From Lachnospiraceae bacterium (lineage in GTDB: Bacteria > Bacillota > Clostridia > Lachnospirales > Lachnospiraceae), in the NCBI GenBank assembly GCA_029062895.1, contig JAIDPF010000096.1, positions 1 to 32,677 on the forward strand: a DNA stretch of 32,677 nucleotides. Reading direction: 5' to 3'. This document shows, piece by piece, positions 32,175 through 32,677 of this stretch (its first letter is position 1; every line of letters begins with the position of its first letter). Made by a program: the position numbers and the translations under genes. Under the pieces are notes generated by a model. It ran no database searches. It was not told the origin of the DNA and worked only from the letters and a program-made list of their open reading frames with translations.

Positions 32175-32215
32175 AATATATCTTAGGCAGTGTTTTTTAC
32201 TGCCTTAGATATATT
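32175..32215. repeat. 17-bp-arm hairpin directly after blaI
   Basis: AATATATCTTAGGCAGT and ACTGCCTTAGATATATT pair with one mismatch around a 7-nt loop. It lies 8 bp after the blaI stop and could limit read-through into the M56 gene or stabilise the blaI mRNA. Confidence 0.6.
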
Positions 32216-32222
32216 TTTCGCA

Positions 32223-32579
32223 CTACCTCTTATCAATCAGCTTCCGCAACTCTTCAAGTTCTTTTTCCGACAATTTTTCATCCTCCAGCAGGGCGGAAAA
32301 CAGCGCCTTTTTGGAACCGCCGAAAAGTCTGTCAATCAACCCCTGCGTCTCTGCCCGGCGTACTTCCTCCTTTGTGATCAGCGGCGTACAGATAAATCCC
32401 GGCTCGTCACGCCGGATATACCCTTTTGCCACCAGCTTTTTGATCACCGTATATGTAGTATTCTTATTCCACTCCAGTTCCGACGCCGCCAACAGGCTCA
32501 GCTCCTTTGCGCTGACAGACCCCTTTGCCCAAATCAGCTCCATCACTTTCATTTCACTGTCAAACAATTTCAAATTCAT
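32223..32579 (-). CDS. BlaI/MecI/CopY-family transcriptional repressor
   Basis: 118 residues, a winged helix-turn-helix repressor that dimerises through its C-terminal helices. The N-terminal part MNLKLFDSEMKVMELIWAKG, the recognition segment NTTYTVIKKLVAKGYIRRDE (about 40-60) and the C-terminal helix ELEELRKLIDKR fit the family. GAAGGGACGGG precedes the ATG. In BlaI systems the M56 protease inactivates the repressor by cleavage; the M56 gene lies downstream. Its targets are unknown, but the cassette itself is the first guess. Confidence 0.9.
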   Translation of the reverse strand: MNLKLFDSEMKVMELIWAKGSVSAKELSLLAASELEWNKNTTYTVIKKLVAKGYIRRDEPGFICTPLITKEEVRRAETQGLIDRLFGGSKKALFSALLEDEKLSEKELEELRKLIDKR

Positions 32580-32677
32580 CCCGTCCCTTCTTTCCGCGTT
32601 TATGGCAGCAGATCTTTTTGTATTTTTCTCTGCAATAATAAAAAACTGTCACATATACAAATCTACTAGCACACTAG
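32580..32677 (-). other. AT-rich upstream region of the BlaI cassette, cut by the window end
   Basis: Expected to hold the promoter. I see no confident -35/-10 pair. A weak TGT/ACA dyad (TGTCACATATACA in the 32645-32660 area) faintly resembles BlaI/MecI sites, not enough to call. Confidence 0.3.

Noticed and set aside
32640-32665. BlaI operator upstream of blaI
   Set aside because: The TGT...ACA dyad is too weak and near the window edge to call.

Overview
The window looks like a chromosomal segment of a Gram-positive anaerobe of the Clostridia, most likely a Lachnospiraceae-type gut bacterium. The evidence is a low-to-medium GC content, strong AGGAGG ribosome sites, lipoproteins and GH25/SPFH/BlaI-M56 proteins of Firmicutes type, a Ptb-Buk butyrate-kinase pair, and DUF-type membrane proteins common in that family. 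This placement is inferred from protein character, not from a database search. Most genes lie on the minus strand; the exceptions are the block at 15142-18158 and one isolated gene at 28825-29373.

Layout. 1-450: two serine tRNA genes (GGA and UGA anticodons) behind one good promoter. 520-4192: a minus-strand run of a membrane-anchored protein, tsaD, ispD and an acidic lipoprotein, with overlapping or nearly overlapping ends. 4297-7885: rnz, a small zinc-ribbon protein, rimI, tsaB, tsaE and a YcxB-like membrane protein. With tsaD this supplies three of the bacterial t6A tRNA-modification proteins (TsaB, TsaD, TsaE), leaving only TsaC outside. 8101-11889: a MacAB-like efflux or export operon (ATPase, membrane-fusion protein, permease). 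12224-13561: an SPFH membrane protein followed by a small coiled-coil/ribbon-helix-helix protein, with a perfect inverted repeat over the promoter. 13804-14826: a GAF-GGDEF diguanylate cyclase. 15142-18158 (plus strand): a membrane-anchored GH25 lysozyme, a small two-TM protein, a SprA-like HExxH protein and a DUF975-like membrane protein. 18344-22084: prfB (with its programmed +1 frameshift) downstream of secA. 22151-23593: a membrane-anchored lipase-like hydrolase. 23684-25764: ptb-buk, which makes butyrate and ATP from butyryl-CoA. 25886-27401: an ECF sigma factor and its DUF4179-like putative anti-sigma partner. 27563-28576: a highly charged coiled-coil protein. 28825-29373: an AT-rich orphan gene. 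29483-30001: a lipoprotein. 30069-32579: a BlaI repressor / M56 peptidase / polytopic membrane protein cassette.

The most unusual thing is not a gene. The intergenic spaces of several membrane-protein operons are built from shared short modules: (i) a 36-bp perfect hairpin that abuts stop codons (9434-9469, 18158-18193, and a half copy at 7336-7349); (ii) a 19-bp motif next to hairpins (18305-18323 and 32154-32172); (iii) a hairpin plus Shine-Dalgarno module just before start codons (9331-9357, 17442-17470, 32081-32104). They recur in different combinations and keep the same sense relative to transcription. This suggests a dispersed family of mosaic intergenic elements with a post-transcriptional or mobile-repeat role. 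Other sites worth checking are a 116-bp imperfect inverted repeat ahead of the ABC operon, a stem-loop overlapping the RF2 frameshift site, and 20-bp-spaced repeats beside the ECF promoter.
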